Of a DNA stretch of 64,000 bases, positions 28,304-37,116 are shown piece after piece. Within the stretch, counting starts at the first letter, position 1. Every line of letters begins with the position of its first letter. Under the pieces are notes generated by a model, which saw only the letters and a list, made by a program, of their open reading frames with translations, searched no databases and was not told the origin of the DNA. A program made the translations under genes and the position numbers. The stretch is taken from positions 29,712 through 93,711 of the forward strand of contig NZ_JAUSTI010000020.1 of the NCBI RefSeq assembly GCF_030812775.1. Reading direction: 5' to 3'. This stretch comes from Paenibacillus tundrae (lineage in GTDB: Bacteria > Bacillota > Bacilli > Paenibacillales > Paenibacillaceae).

Positions 28304-29901
28304 TGGTCAACCTTGATATTACGGTCTAATAAGTAAAAGTCGATCGGGTACATCGTTGCCCCCTGAACCGTGCTTTTGCTAACGATATTGATTGGCGTGT
28401 AGGTCACGAACAGATATGGAGCATCATCCAGAATCATCTGTTGCGCTTCCGCCGCCAAAGCATACCTTTTCTCCACATCGAATTCCGAATGCAGTTGATT
28501 GATCACCGCATCCAGCTTCTTGTTGCTATAGCCACCTACGTTCCACTCGGCTCCGGTCTTGAAGTAGAAATCCAGAATATATTGTGGATCTCCTGTAATT
28601 CCGGTATTAATGCTCGTTAGAGCGAGATCGAAATTACCACTTTTCTGATGATCCGTCAGATCTTCATACGAGGTCATCTCCAACTGGATACCAATCTCCT
28701 TCAATTGGGACTGCATCGCAGCAGCTACAATAGAATCTGATTCATACGCCGTGTTGAGAATCAACTGAAGTGATATTCTCTCTCCATCCTTTTCCCGGAT
28801 GCCATCACCATCTGTATCCTTATAACCCGCTTCATCGAGCAATTGTTTAGCCTTCTCAGGTTCGTAGCTATATCCGGTGATTTGGTCATAGCCAAATGGC
28901 AGAGCTGAGGTAAATGGCCCTTTGGCTCCCTGACCTCCCACAAGTGTGTTCGCATACATGTCCCGATCAATACCATACGAAATGGCATGGCGCACTTCAG
29001 GATTACTCAAGAATGGATTCTTCAGATTAAACCAGACAAACTGTGTTCGTAGACTCGGGATTTCATCAATCGTGTATTGGCTCTTATCTTGAAATAACGC
29101 GAGATTACTGCGACCAACGTTACTAGCTACATCAATCTCACCGGATTGTAAGGCAAGTGCACGCGTGCTATCGTCCTTGATATACTTTAACGTCATTGTA
29201 TCTAGATCAGCCGCACCACCCCAGTACCCATCATACTTTTTCACCTGAATCTCTTGATCCGGGGTATAGGATGTCACCATAAATGGCCCAGTAGCAATAG
29301 GCTCACTGCTAAACTTGGATGTATCCGCAGTAGTATCCACGATGACAAACAGCGGTTCGGCAATATTTCCCAGAAGCGATGCGTAAGGCTCCGTCGTCTT
29401 AATCGTAAGGTCTTGTCCTTCCGCTGTCATGGAGGCAATCGGTAACGTGGACTGTCCCCGTTCGTTTAATTCCAGTGAGCGCTCAATCGATTTTTTCACA
29501 GCCTCTGCTGTCACCTTGTTGCCATTGTGGAACGTTACGCCATCACGAATATGGAAATGCCATGTCTTCTCATCGATCCGATCCCATGTATCCGCAATTT
29601 TGGGAACCAACTTCATATTTTCATCAAATTGAACCAATGTCTCCCCAATTGCTGCACGCGTAAGTGTCCAGCCATTCCATTCCTCTGCAGGATCTAGATT
29701 GCTGCCAAGCCAAAATAATGCCACATTCAAGTGAGTAGGCTTTCCCGGTTGGCGCTGATCCGATTGCTCAGATTGCGTCGATTGCCCGGACTTGTCCGTT
29801 CCATCGGTTGTCTGGGATGCACTTCCACATGCTGCAAGCACAAATAACATCACAATCGATAACGCCATAAGCATAAACGACTTCCTGCGAATAAAGTTCA
29901 T
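28300..29901 (-). CDS. ABC importer substrate-binding lipoprotein (NikA/CntA/OppA family)
   Basis: 533 residues with a lipoprotein signal (lipobox LAAC, Cys near 25) and a Ser/Gln-rich linker, then an SBP_bac_5 fold (TWHFHIRDGVTFHNGNKVTA, VRHAISYGIDRDMYAN, FDLALTSINTG). It is similar in character to nickel/metallophore-binding proteins (start of mature domain HLNVALFWLGSNLDPAEEWN). Sequence alone does not separate nickel, cobalt, metallophore or peptide. The cobalamin riboswitch upstream favours cobalt. Gene order places it third, between permeases and ATPases. Confidence 0.88.
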   Translation of the reverse strand: MNFIRRKSFMLMALSIVMLFVLAACGSASQTTDGTDKSGQSTQSEQSDQRQPGKPTHLNVALFWLGSNLDPAEEWNGWTLTRAAIGETLVQFDENMKLVPKIADTWDRIDEKTWHFHIRDGVTFHNGNKVTAEAVKKSIERSLELNERGQSTLPIASMTAEGQDLTIKTTEPYASLLGNIAEPLFVIVDTTADTSKFSSEPIATGPFMVTSYTPDQEIQVKKYDGYWGGAADLDTMTLKYIKDDSTRALALQSGEIDVASNVGRSNLALFQDKSQYTIDEIPSLRTQFVWFNLKNPFLSNPEVRHAISYGIDRDMYANTLVGGQGAKGPFTSALPFGYDQITGYSYEPEKAKQLLDEAGYKDTDGDGIREKDGERISLQLILNTAYESDSIVAAAMQSQLKEIGIQLEMTSYEDLTDHQKSGNFDLALTSINTGITGDPQYILDFYFKTGAEWNVGGYSNKKLDAVINQLHSEFDVEKRYALAAEAQQMILDDAPYLFVTYTPINIVSKSTVQGATMYPIDFYLLDRNIKVDQ

Positions 29902-29915
29902 TTTTCGTTCCCCCG

Positions 29916-30749
29916 TTATTTGATTTCTTTCTTAGGATCAAGCACATCTCGAAGGCTATCTCCCAACAAGTTAAAGATCATAACCGTGCCAAATATCGCG
30001 AGCCCCGGATAAATTAACAACCATGGCGCAGTCTGTAGATACCGTCTGCCTTCATTCAGCATGGCTCCCCATTCCGGTTCAGGTGGCTGTGCACCAAGTC
30101 CGAGGAAGGATAGACCCGAGATCGATAACATCATGCCGCCCACATCCATCATAGCCATGACGATTAGCGGTGAGATCATGTTGGGTAGGATCGTTCTGAT
30201 AAGGATCTGACTCCATCGCGCACCGCCAAAGGCGGCGGCCGCGACATACTCCTTTTGCTGTAATGAAATGACAAGCCCTCTGGCAAGACGTGCGTATTTC
30301 GCCCACCACACTACAGATAGAGCGACCACTGTGTTGAATAATCCTGGTCCTAACATGCCAACTACAGCAATAGCGAAGATTAACCCTGGAAAAGCCATAA
30401 GCGTATCTGTTAAACGCATTAATATGGTATCTGTTACACCCCTAGCGAATCCCGATATCATGCCAATCGTCACACCCAGCACGAAGACAATACCCGTCAT
30501 CATAAAGGTGAGAAGTAACGACGTGCGCGCGCCATACAGAAGACGTGACAGAATACAACGCCCAAGCTGGTCTGTACCCAAGGGATACTCTGCACTAGGT
30601 GGTTGCAGTACATGGGCGAAGTTAGTAGTCAGTGGATCATGGGGTGCCAAGATCGGTGCGATCATTGCTAGAACTACCCAGCATCCGGTTAAGGCTAGAA
30701 TTAACGTAAACCAACGATTTTGTTTGAATACCTGCATCATTTCGCTCAT
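29916..30749 (-). CDS. ABC importer permease, second (NikC/OppC type)
   Basis: 277 residues with a cytoplasmic N terminus, about six membrane segments, a DPP/OppC N-terminal signature (LAPHDPLTTNF, YPLGTDQLGRCILSRLLYGA) and the EAA loop (AAAFGGARWSQILIRTILPN) that contacts the ATPases. It abuts the first permease gene with no gap (TAG then ATG). Confidence 0.9.
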   Translation of the reverse strand: MSEMMQVFKQNRWFTLILALTGCWVVLAMIAPILAPHDPLTTNFAHVLQPPSAEYPLGTDQLGRCILSRLLYGARTSLLLTFMMTGIVFVLGVTIGMISGFARGVTDTILMRLTDTLMAFPGLIFAIAVVGMLGPGLFNTVVALSVVWWAKYARLARGLVISLQQKEYVAAAAFGGARWSQILIRTILPNMISPLIVMAMMDVGGMMLSISGLSFLGLGAQPPEPEWGAMLNEGRRYLQTAPWLLIYPGLAIFGTVMIFNLLGDSLRDVLDPKKEIK

Positions 30750-31688
30750 CTACACATCCACTTCCAGTCGAATTCGAGGATCACGCAGATGTGTCCATAG
30801 ATCAACAAGCAGATTCAGCGTGACATAGATCGTCGCCATCCACATGACGTAACCCTGAATCAAGGGATAATCCCGTGTGAAAATGGCATCTACCGCCATC
30901 TGACCTACGCCTGGCCACACAAACAGACTCTCTACAATGGCTGCACCGCCTAATAGTGTCCCGGTAGACATGCCCATCAAGGTCACAATCGGCAAGAGTG
31001 CGTTCGGCAAAATATGATACATAATCACCTGTCTCTCCTTCACACCTCTCGATCTCGCTCCGCTCACATAGTCCTGAGACATTTCATCCAGCATAACCGC
31101 TCGAATCTGCCTGCTATACTGAGCAATCAGCGGAACCGCCAGCGAACAGGTAGGCAGAATCAGGCTGTTCCATCCCGTACTGCCCATCACTGGCAGCAAC
31201 TTCAGTTGAACGCCAAATACGAGCATGAGTAACATTCCCAGCCAGAAGCTTGGCATGGACAACCCCGCAAAAGAGAATAAACGAATGGCATGATCCAACC
31301 ATTTATTCCGATAGATTGCTGAGAGAATTCCCAGTGGAAAAGACATCACGATGACGATCAGCATAGCACTGCCTGTTAGCCGTAGTGTTGCTGGTAGGCG
31401 AGACAACAGGATGTCCACTACAGGGCGATCATACTTATAGGAGGTGCCAAAATCACCTTGCAGTACCTGCCCTAGCCATGTCCCATAACGCATCCAAAAG
31501 GGCTGGTCGAGCCCAAGTTGGGTGCGCACCTGTCTCACCAACTCGTCGGTTGGCGTGACCCCCGTGGACATCAGCATTAGCCTTGCCGGGTCTCCTGGAG
31601 ACAAGTAGGTTAATAGGAAAGTCAGAAAGGTAATGCCGAACAATACAGCTACCAGTTGAACTAATCTTTTAATGATGTATCTGCTCAC
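30750..31688 (-). CDS. ABC importer permease, first (NikB/OppB type)
   Basis: About 312 residues with six membrane segments and the OppB/NikB signature (RYIIKRLVQLVAVLFGITFL, SPGDPARLM, EAA loop SGARSRGVKERQVIMYHILP). First gene of the operon. The GTG at 31688 gives the usual family start MSRYIIKRL and follows GGGGAGAGG; earlier in-frame starts (ATG 31718, ATT-rich 31745) have poor sites. A riboswitch and terminator lie 70-350 bp upstream. Confidence 0.88.
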   Translation of the reverse strand: MSRYIIKRLVQLVAVLFGITFLTFLLTYLSPGDPARLMLMSTGVTPTDELVRQVRTQLGLDQPFWMRYGTWLGQVLQGDFGTSYKYDRPVVDILLSRLPATLRLTGSAMLIVIVMSFPLGILSAIYRNKWLDHAIRLFSFAGLSMPSFWLGMLLMLVFGVQLKLLPVMGSTGWNSLILPTCSLAVPLIAQYSRQIRAVMLDEMSQDYVSGARSRGVKERQVIMYHILPNALLPIVTLMGMSTGTLLGGAAIVESLFVWPGVGQMAVDAIFTRDYPLIQGYVMWMATIYVTLNLLVDLWTHLRDPRIRLEVDV

Positions 31689-31757
31689 GCGTTCAGACGT
31701 CCTCTCCCCAAGCTCCATCGTGCTGCAATGGAATGGTACGATCAATCTAGTTCTACC

Positions 31758-31796
31758 AAAAAAGCGCCCTTCTCCGTGTTAACGGATAAGGACGCC
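31758..31796 (-). terminator. Terminator of the cobalamin riboswitch (expression platform)
   Basis: On the minus strand, GCGTCCTTATCCG pairs with CGGAGAAGGGCGC (13 bp with one mismatch and one wobble), followed by TTTTTT. It lies between the riboswitch aptamer and the first permease gene, so ligand binding most likely stops transcription here. Confidence 0.8.
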
Positions 31797-31869
31797 TTAA
31801 ATAAACAGATTTTCAGAAAAAATCATGCTTCTCTAAACACCTTCCTATCTCCCGTAGGTTACTAACGTG

Positions 31870-32040
31870 TCGTTAAATTAGGCAGGTCTCCTGGCTCCAG
31901 AATCAACGTCAGACAGCACCTTCCCGGCTTACACCAGTGGCAATACGCTGTATGACTCCTCTGTTACAGTGGCGGGACCGCGCCGGTATTACACCGGACT
32001 TCCCTATTAAGCTTTTATCCGAATCGATAAAGCACCTAAT
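31870..32040 (-). ncRNA. Cobalamin (B12) riboswitch
   Basis: The minus-strand RNA shows the conserved blocks in order: AGGTGCTTTATCG, TTAATAGGGAAGTCCGGTG, GCGCGGTCCCGCCACTGT, a second GCCACTGG, GCCGGGAAGG and finally GGAGCCAGGAGACCTGCC. This matches the cobalamin aptamer including the B12-box region. It lies in the leader of the five-gene ABC importer, 70-80 nt before a terminator hairpin. It is expected to switch the operon off when cobalamin is plentiful. Confidence 0.95.
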
Positions 32041-32250
32041 TCCACATATTCAATTGGTTTCTGTACAAGTATAGCTGGCGGACTGGTAATGTTCAAAACT
32101 TTTATTACATGAATCAATTTCATCATACCTCTAGCTGCTTCAATCAAAGCGAGATCTAGATCAAAACGGTTTAATTTGTCTATATCTCGTTACATAAAAC
32201 TCATTTTAATAAGTAATGAAATTGATTTACATGAAATTAAAATAAGTCCT

Positions 32251-33093
32251 TTATATCGTTATAGTAGGCTGTGCTCTTGATGCTTTGGGAGATACCCCTG
32301 TTACACGCTTGAACATTTTGGAAAATAACAGCGGATCTGTGTAACCGACGGAATGGGCTACTTCACTAATAGATAGTACAGGGTTTTGCAGCAGCTCGGC
32401 CGCGCGGTGGATCCGATATTCAAGGAAGAACGTCTGAAGTGACTTGCCGTACCGCTCCTTGAAAAGCCCCGAGAGATACGTTCGATCCAGCCCAACAGAC
32501 TGGGCGATATCCAGGATCGAGGTCTTCTGACTATACCGATTCTCCATATATTGAAGAGCCTGATGAATATATTCTTCCTTGGTGGACACAGGACGATGGG
32601 TCTGTTCTTCCGTCTCGGGGGAAGAAGCAATCAGCTCCGCAATTAATCGGTATAACAGGCTTTGGCTGAATATATCCCCGCCATGCCGCGATGAAGCCTG
32701 AACCATGTCAGTGTACAATCGATCAAACCATACAGGGTCTTGAGCTTCAAACACCGGATGCTCTGGACTTAGATAGGCTCGCTGCATAAATGTCTTGGCA
32801 TGTACACCTCTGAACCCAAACCACGAATATGTCCATGGATCACTGGCATCTGCCTCATAGTGGATGATCGTATCTGGGACAATGATGAATCCCTGTCCCT
32901 GTGAGAGGTAGTATTCCCGGTTCTCCATCTGCACCGTGCCTTGCCCTTCATGAATGTAATGAATAATGTAGGAATCACGGACACCGGGCCCCCAATAATG
33001 AGATGGCTCACAGGCTTCCCACCCGAAAAATAACAGTACCAGCTCCATCTGTGTCCAGTCTAGAGAAACCACGTTCATTTCAATTGGGCTCAT
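32251..33093 (-). CDS. AraC-family transcriptional regulator (sugar-responsive type)
   Basis: About 280 residues. N-terminal cupin-like sensor (about 20-165; YIIHYIHEGQGTVQME, IIVPDTIIHYEADA) and a C-terminal pair of HTH motifs (TSILDIAQSVGLDRTYLSGL and LSISEVAHSVGYTDPLLFSK). It is divergent from the GH4 alpha-galactosidase gene, so it probably activates that gene in response to an alpha-galactoside, as MelR/RafR-type proteins do. The ATG at 33093 has AAGGAAGTG eight nt upstream. Confidence 0.88.
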   Translation of the reverse strand: MSPIEMNVVSLDWTQMELVLLFFGWEACEPSHYWGPGVRDSYIIHYIHEGQGTVQMENREYYLSQGQGFIIVPDTIIHYEADASDPWTYSWFGFRGVHAKTFMQRAYLSPEHPVFEAQDPVWFDRLYTDMVQASSRHGGDIFSQSLLYRLIAELIASSPETEEQTHRPVSTKEEYIHQALQYMENRYSQKTSILDIAQSVGLDRTYLSGLFKERYGKSLQTFFLEYRIHRAAELLQNPVLSISEVAHSVGYTDPLLFSKMFKRVTGVSPKASRAQPTITI

Positions 33094-33169
33094 ATCAAGC
33101 ACTTCCTTCCATTAATACGCACAACATTTGTTACTTATATTATAACAGGTGAATGGGGCGTATTGTCTC

Positions 33170-33183
33170 TGTAAGCGACATCA
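33170..33183 (+). promoter_or_regulatory. cre-like CcpA site between araC-type gene and GH4 gene
   Basis: TGTAAGCGACATCA matches 13 of 14 positions of the cre consensus TGWAANCGNTNWCA. It lies in the divergent promoter region, about 100 bp upstream of the alpha-galactosidase start. Carbon catabolite control is inferred. Confidence 0.5.
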
Positions 33184-33285
33184 TAAATGGGATTATGCCA
33201 TATTTAAGATAGGTTGCACCATAGTTATCCTCCTTGAATGAGCCTATAGTGAAGGTACAACAAATTCAGGGAGGCTGAACTTTAG

Positions 33286-34587
33286 ATGAGTAAAATTACA
33301 TTCCTCGGTGCAGGAAGCACCGTCTTTGTCAAAAATGTATTAGGTGACGTTATGATGACCGAAGCACTGCAGGATTTCGAGCTGGCTTTGTATGATATTG
33401 ATGCCGAGCGCCTGAGTGATTCAGAGCGTTTGCTGACTAGCATGGCACGTTCCCTGGGAAGCCGCTGTAGCGTGAAAGTATATACGGATCGTAAGGAAGC
33501 TCTGCGCGGAGCCAAATATGTCATTAATGCAATTCAAGTGGGCGGATATGATCCGTGTACAATTACCGATTTTGAAATTCCGAAGAAATATGGACTTCGT
33601 CAGACGATTGCCGACACGCTTGGCATTGGAGGAATCTTCCGCAACCTGCGTACTATTCCGGTAATGCTCGACTTTGCCCGGGACATGCAGGAAGTGTGCC
33701 CAGATGCTTGGTTCTTGAACTACACGAATCCAATGGCTGTACTTACCAATGTTATGAATGTGCATGGAGGGATCAAAACGGTAGGACTGTGTCATAGTGT
33801 GCAGATCTGTGTACCTCATCTGTTTGATGCCCTAGGCATCGATCAGACAGGCGTGGTTGCTAAGATTGCGGGCATTAACCACATGGCATGGCTGCTGGAA
33901 GTCACGCGTGATGGACAGGATCTCTATCCTGAGATCAAACGTTTGGCGAAAGAAAAACAAAAGGAACAGCATAATGACATGGTTCGCTTTGAACTCATGC
34001 AACGTTTTGGCTACTATGTAACGGAATCTTCCGAGCATAATGCTGAGTACCACCCATACTTTATCAAACGCAACTATCCTGAATTGATTGAACGGTTCAA
34101 CATTCCACTGGATGAATATCCACGTCGCTGTGTAAACCAGATTGAAGGCTGGAAAGAAATGCGCGAAAAGCTGTTCGCTAGCGAAAACATTGAGCATACC
34201 CGCAGCCGGGAGTACGCTTCCCACATTATGGAGGCGATGGAGACAAATCGCCCTTACAAAATTGCCGGTAATGTCATGAATACTGGTTTAATTACGAACC
34301 TGCCTCGTGAAGCTTGTGTAGAGGTGCCTTGTCTTGTGGATGGATCTGGCATTAGCCCAACGTACATCGGTGATCTTCCACCACAACTGGCAGCACTCAA
34401 TCGTACCAATATCAACACTCAACTGTTAACGATTGAAGCTGCAATTACAGGGAAAAAGGAACATATCTATCATGCTGCAATGCTTGATCCACATACAGCT
34501 GCCGAGCTGTCCATCGACGACATCGTTGCTATGTGTGATGAATTGATCGAAGCTCACGGCGATTGGTTGCCAAAATTCACGTCATAA
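33286..34587 (+). CDS. melA: Alpha-galactosidase, GH4 (NAD+/Mn2+-dependent)
   Basis: 433 residues, typical of MelA-type GH4 enzymes. N-terminal NAD-binding Rossmann motif ITFLGAGSTVFVKNVL; metal/substrate residues in FLNYTNPMAVLTN and GLCHSVQ (Cys and His for the metal), GINHMAW and YPRRCVNQ regions. It cleaves alpha-galactosides such as melibiose or raffinose by the redox mechanism of GH4. ATG after GGGAGG. No dedicated transporter is next to it. Alpha-glucosidase activity within GH4 is the main alternative. Confidence 0.88.
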   Translation: MSKITFLGAGSTVFVKNVLGDVMMTEALQDFELALYDIDAERLSDSERLLTSMARSLGSRCSVKVYTDRKEALRGAKYVINAIQVGGYDPCTITDFEIPKKYGLRQTIADTLGIGGIFRNLRTIPVMLDFARDMQEVCPDAWFLNYTNPMAVLTNVMNVHGGIKTVGLCHSVQICVPHLFDALGIDQTGVVAKIAGINHMAWLLEVTRDGQDLYPEIKRLAKEKQKEQHNDMVRFELMQRFGYYVTESSEHNAEYHPYFIKRNYPELIERFNIPLDEYPRRCVNQIEGWKEMREKLFASENIEHTRSREYASHIMEAMETNRPYKIAGNVMNTGLITNLPREACVEVPCLVDGSGISPTYIGDLPPQLAALNRTNINTQLLTIEAAITGKKEHIYHAAMLDPHTAAELSIDDIVAMCDELIEAHGDWLPKFTS

Positions 34588-34593
34588 TTTATT

Positions 34594-34632
34594 AAAAACG
34601 CCGTTCGCCTCGTGAAGAGGGAACGGCGTTTC
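34594..34632 (+). terminator. Terminator after the GH4 gene
   Basis: Stem AAACGCCGTTC/GAACGGCGTTT with a short loop, flanked by A and T runs. Confidence 0.85.
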
Positions 34633-34719
34633 ATTTTAGATTACGGAAGGCTGTTTGGAAGTCACACCTCCAAATTACATGCCGATGGTCTGTTACCTTA
34701 ATAAGTTAATCGTTCTCCA

Positions 34720-35259
34720 TTAACTAAACGGATCTTGAGCCCACTGAATTAGTCTCTTTTTCGTTATTTTACTGTGAGACGTATGTTGGATAACACGCCC
34801 CTGTTCAAGCAGCAGCACCTGTGGTGATTGATGGATAATCTTTGTCTCTTCTGCAATGTGGCGAGAAAGCGCGCGACTTTCGATCACTTTGACAATATGG
34901 TAGTCCATTCGCTGTCCAGACTCGGATGCATTGGAACCTACAAAGGCCATAAATTCCCGATAGGCACGAGCACTCGTCGGACAGGTCGTGCTATGTTTAA
35001 AAATAAGTACAGGATGATCTTCCGAGTTCTGAAGTGCTTCCTGCCAGTCGCTTGGTTTAATCAGTTCACTCACATGTTCACGGAGCGTCTCATCCGAATC
35101 AGAACGAATTCTTTTGCTAACAACAGAACCGATTAATATGCCAAGGGTGATCCCGAATGCAACACCTAACGCTGTCTGGTTCGTAGCTATACCGATACTC
35201 GTCCCGATAGCGATGCCCACTAAAGTCCATAGAAGCTGATGATTTATTTTTAGATTCAT
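34720..35259 (-). CDS. Membrane-anchored YtxJ/BrxC-like bacilliredoxin domain protein
   Basis: 179 residues. The N-terminal part (about 5-45) is a Gly-rich hydrophobic hairpin (LLWTLVGIAIGTSIGIATNQ, VAFGITLGILIGSVV) predicted to span the membrane. The C-terminal 110 residues are a thioredoxin-fold YtxJ domain, with one active-site Cys in FKHSTTCPTSARAY and QVLLLEQGRVI before the last helix. YtxJ (BrxC) of B. subtilis reduces bacillithiol-protein mixed disulfides but is soluble and about 108 residues. The anchor is therefore an unusual addition. The ATG at 35259 follows GGGAGGTAACTTCG. Confidence 0.8.
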   Translation of the reverse strand: MNLKINHQLLWTLVGIAIGTSIGIATNQTALGVAFGITLGILIGSVVSKRIRSDSDETLREHVSELIKPSDWQEALQNSEDHPVLIFKHSTTCPTSARAYREFMAFVGSNASESGQRMDYHIVKVIESRALSRHIAEETKIIHQSPQVLLLEQGRVIQHTSHSKITKKRLIQWAQDPFS

Positions 35260-35490
35260 CGAAGTTACCTCCCGCAGATGTTGGGTATATACAGCATAAC
35301 GCAAGGTATACTTGGGGTACACGGCTTGCTAATCGATTGTACGTTCAACGTGTCTCGCTTAGAAAAATTATACCATAGGCACTCCTTGCGAACGCACGGA
35401 TATGTTTATGTCACGGTACACTTTTGTGATACACTGATTGTAATTTGGAAACGATGAACATAGAGAACCAGCGAAAGGCGGAAATGCATT

Positions 35491-36366
35491 ATGGCATATG
35501 CTTTTATGATTGAACCACAACAGTATACAGCGCTGGAAAGCGAAGATGAACTCATTGAAAAATGTCAGGAGTGGGGGCTACTTTCAGGTAAAGCAACCAA
35601 GCTCAAAACGTTCTATTATAAAGGAAACGGGCTCAATCTGCCCTGCACCATCCTGGGTTATGTAGATCATATGGCTGCGGTCATTCAACTGGATAATGAT
35701 CAAAAGCACTGCATTCATCCTTCGTATCTGAAGGAAATGCAAGCATCTAGCTACAGTGCTAGAGGTTTGACAGGAGCTGGGACTGTTAAGGTGAGCGATT
35801 CAACCACAGCTACGACTACCACAGCGACTTCAAAGAACGAGTCTATTGTGAACGATGAACAACACCAGGAGGCATCTTCACCCCCAACGGTAACGATCCC
35901 TTCCGAATACCCTGATATGGATTACAACGATGATGAGGATCACCACGTTTCGGGACTCGTCGGCGATCCGGATGGATTAGTCGAGGAGTATGTTGGCCCC
36001 CAAAACAGTACTACTGCGGATGCTAAACCGAAAGCGAAAACCGCAAGTAAATCAAAAGCGATTAAGATTGATCTGCCAGACGGCAAAGTAAAGATGTCTG
36101 CTGTTGTTAAAGAATTCACGACTGTTCCGAATCACTTCTCGGATAATGACGATGAAGTTATTATTTATGAAGCGGTGGCCATTACTGAGCCTGAACTGAT
36201 TGAAATTGGCGAAGCCTGGTCTAGCCACAGTGCCACAATGAAGAAGCAGGAGCTTGAAGTGGGGGACATTCTTTCTTTTGAAGCCAAAATCATTAAGAAG
36301 AAGCTCACTCGCAATCCGGTTCCTTACAAAATCAACAACCCATCCAAGATTCAAAAGGAAGGCTAG
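35491..36366 (+). CDS. Protein of unknown function with acidic low-complexity middle
   Basis: 291 residues, no signal peptide. Residues 1-90 look globular (FYYKGNGLNLPCTILGYVDH, AAVIQLDNDQKHCIHPSYLK). Residues about 95-200 are Thr/Ser-rich then acidic and Lys-rich (MDYNDDEDHHVSG). The C terminus (about 200-291) is globular again (SAVVKEFTTVPNHFSDND, LEVGDILSFEAKIIKKKLTR). No family recognised. It stands alone with good coding structure and a ribosome site (AAGGCGG). Confidence 0.75.
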   Translation: MAYAFMIEPQQYTALESEDELIEKCQEWGLLSGKATKLKTFYYKGNGLNLPCTILGYVDHMAAVIQLDNDQKHCIHPSYLKEMQASSYSARGLTGAGTVKVSDSTTATTTTATSKNESIVNDEQHQEASSPPTVTIPSEYPDMDYNDDEDHHVSGLVGDPDGLVEEYVGPQNSTTADAKPKAKTASKSKAIKIDLPDGKVKMSAVVKEFTTVPNHFSDNDDEVIIYEAVAITEPELIEIGEAWSSHSATMKKQELEVGDILSFEAKIIKKKLTRNPVPYKINNPSKIQKEG

Positions 36367-36429
36367 TTCATCACAGGCTTCTTAGCTACTTGTGCAGTAT
36401 ACCCTCTTCTCTTGTATTGAAATACAACC

Positions 36430-36473
36430 AAAAAAACCTCAGGACAGTCTTACTGATGTCCATGAGGTTTTCT
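36430..36473. terminator. Bidirectional terminator between convergent genes
   Basis: AACCTCA.GGACA.../...TGTCC.TGAGGTT stem with a run of A on the left and TTTTCTT on the right. Confidence 0.8.
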
Positions 36474-36493
36474 TCATATATAATGCTATGAAA

Positions 36494-36922
36494 CTACGCG
36501 TTATTCGGCGTACAGCTAATTTGGAACTGAACACCAAACTTATCAGTCACCGATCCGTAAGCTGGGCTCCAAAAGGTCTCTTGAATCGGCATTTTCACTT
36601 CTCCGCCAACTTCCAACTTGTTGAAAATGCTTGTTGCCTCATCGGCCGTGTCTGTGTTCACTGTAACGGTAATATGGTTGCCAATGGTGTGTTCCATGCC
36701 CGGGAACGTATCAGATAGCATTAATACAGAGCCACCAATCTGCAAGGAGGCATGCATAATACGGTCTTTGGCTTCAGGTGGAATCGGATGATCTGGACTA
36801 GACGGTCCTTCACCAAATGTCTGGATTGCCAACACCTCTGCGTTAAACACATCTTTGTAGAACTCTACTGCTTCACGTCCATTACCATCTGTTACTAGAT
36901 ACACATTCAAGCTGATTGCCAT
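36494..36922 (-). CDS. VOC superfamily protein, PhnB/YjdN-like
   Basis: 142 residues made of one paired beta-alpha-beta VOC fold (MAISLNVYLVTDGNGREAVE, FYKDVFNAEVLAI, MHASLQIGGSVLMLSD, WSPAYGSVTDKFGVQFQIS). It is the PhnB-like group, often annotated as glyoxalase-like or 3-demethylubiquinone methyltransferase-like. No enzyme activity can be assigned. Monocistronic by context. Confidence 0.85.
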   Translation of the reverse strand: MAISLNVYLVTDGNGREAVEFYKDVFNAEVLAIQTFGEGPSSPDHPIPPEAKDRIMHASLQIGGSVLMLSDTFPGMEHTIGNHITVTVNTDTADEATSIFNKLEVGGEVKMPIQETFWSPAYGSVTDKFGVQFQISCTPNNA

Positions 36923-37116
36923 GCAATATTCATCTCCTTGGACTATAAATTCGTCTCATGCTACGGCCTTGCGCCAAGAGTATAAATGACAGGTTGTCCC
37001 TTTGACAAGCAAGGATCTAGCTCCAATGGTTTTCGACATTCTTCTCCGTATTTGAACAATAGCTACCCTGAGGTAGGATTGTCCTACAGTACTGATTTTA
37101 TCCCTTGATCACGACG

